Source of the DNA: a virus
Strand: one strand, 5' to 3'
IMG/VR virus record: IMGVR_UViG_3300017960_000067
Coordinates: 1 to 21,006 of that record
DNA: 21,006 bases
Positions 20,637 to 21,006 of this stretch are shown here, piece by piece; within the stretch, counting starts at the first letter, position 1, and every line of letters begins with the position of its first letter. A program made the position numbers and the translations under genes. Below the pieces are notes generated by a model. The model was not told where the DNA came from, searched no databases, and saw only the letters and a program-made list of their open reading frames with translations.

Positions 20637-21006
20637 CGTTTCCTCCTAGTTCTTTCCAGGCATGCTGGATGTCCTGTTCCGTGATGTCCTCCTCCCGTCC
20701 GGCCGCGTAGAGCCCGGCCAGGCGGAGAACCTTGGTCATGATCCGAAGGGCGCCGGGCTTCGAGGCAATCGCACGAAGCGGCGCAAGTCGCTGCGCGTCG
20801 GTGATGCCCCACGCCGCCGCGAGATTCGTGATGTCGTCCTTGTAGGGGCGCTTGAGGGGTACGCGCTTGCCGATCCTGCTGAAGAGCCGGTCCAGGTAGG
20901 GGGCCATCGAACCGCCCGTCATCCGCCCGTACACCGTCTCGTTCCCGACGAGGGCCAGGCCCACATCGGTGGCGTCGTGAATCGAGCGGAGCTGGTCCAG
21001 CCCGGA
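20629..21006 (-). CDS. MuB-like DNA transposition ATPase, C-terminal part (starts outside window)
   Basis: The frame is open to the last base; the visible 125 residues begin SGLDQLRSIHDATDVGLALV. 'LDQLRxIHDATDVGLALVGN' with the Asn at the end of the strand is the sensor-1 region of MuB/TniB AAA+ ATPases; then VYGRMTGGSMAPYLDRLFSR and IGKRVPLKRPYKDDI follow, and the C-terminal helical domain (AWGITDAQRLAPLRAIASKP) completes the family layout. Walker A and B lie beyond the window. In Mu, MuB binds target DNA and delivers it to the MuA transposase. Its presence makes this a transposable phage. Confidence 0.9.
   Translation of the reverse strand, partial: SGLDQLRSIHDATDVGLALVGNETVYGRMTGGSMAPYLDRLFSRIGKRVPLKRPYKDDITNLAAAWGITDAQRLAPLRAIASKPGALRIMTKVLRLAGLYAAGREEDITEQDIQHAWKELGGNGD

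Noticed and set aside
1-21006. CRISPR arrays, tRNA or rRNA genes, insertion sequences, phage ends
   Set aside because: No regularly spaced repeats, cloverleaf-like sequence, IS-type transposase or terminal repeats were recognised by eye on either strand.

Overview
The window is about 21 kb of a Mu-like transposable phage or prophage. Every supportable gene is on the minus strand, so transcription runs from high to low coordinates. GC content is high, and genes are packed with ATGA, GTGA or TGATG stop/start overlaps and good Shine-Dalgarno sequences. The host is probably a high-GC diderm (Gram-negative) bacterium. The evidence is a phage-encoded signal-peptide beta-barrel protein ending in phenylalanine and a lysis module suited to an outer membrane. 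I cannot name the genus. No host flank, attachment end or transposase A is visible, and both ends of the window lie inside phage genes.

Early region (21006 to about 15240): the C-terminal part of a MuB-like ATPase; three exported or membrane-anchored proteins with virion-fibre-like sequence (an unusual insertion); a small helical protein; the Gam end-protecting protein; a 67-base gap filled by a near-perfect type II hammerhead ribozyme; a small winged-helix-like protein; a zinc-ribbon protein; a small membrane protein; GemA (DUF1018); a Mor/C-family activator; and two small unknown genes.

Lysis region (15170 to 12782): an M15 peptidase endolysin, a holin-like two-helix segment running in frame into a beta-barrel outer-membrane protein, a permuted papain-fold (YiiX/NlpC-P60-like) hydrolase, and a membrane-anchored coiled-coil protein.

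Packaging and head region (12801 to 3833): gp26-like wHTH protein, small terminase (DUF3486), a Dam-type adenine methyltransferase inserted between the terminase genes, large terminase, DUF935 portal, gpF-like and gpG-like morphogenesis proteins, a 266-base noncoding gap, protease I with a nested scaffold, a DUF2190-like decoration protein and the major capsid protein.

Tail region (3752 to 1): a 51-aa small protein, gp36-like connector, gp37-like tail terminator, a small paralogue of the 51-aa protein, a tail tube protein, tail assembly chaperone with a probable -1 frameshift (G/GT), and the N-terminus of the tape measure. No sheath gene is present, so the tail is of the long non-contractile type, as in B3/D3112-like transposable siphophages rather than Mu itself.

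The most notable signals are: (1) the complete type II hammerhead ribozyme between gam and the next gene, with one stem overlapping that gene's Shine-Dalgarno; (2) two copies of the palindrome GGGTGAC-N4-GTCACCC at the positions of the Mu late promoters Plys and PI, plausible Mor/C operators; and (3) the secreted fibre-like cassette directly behind MuB.
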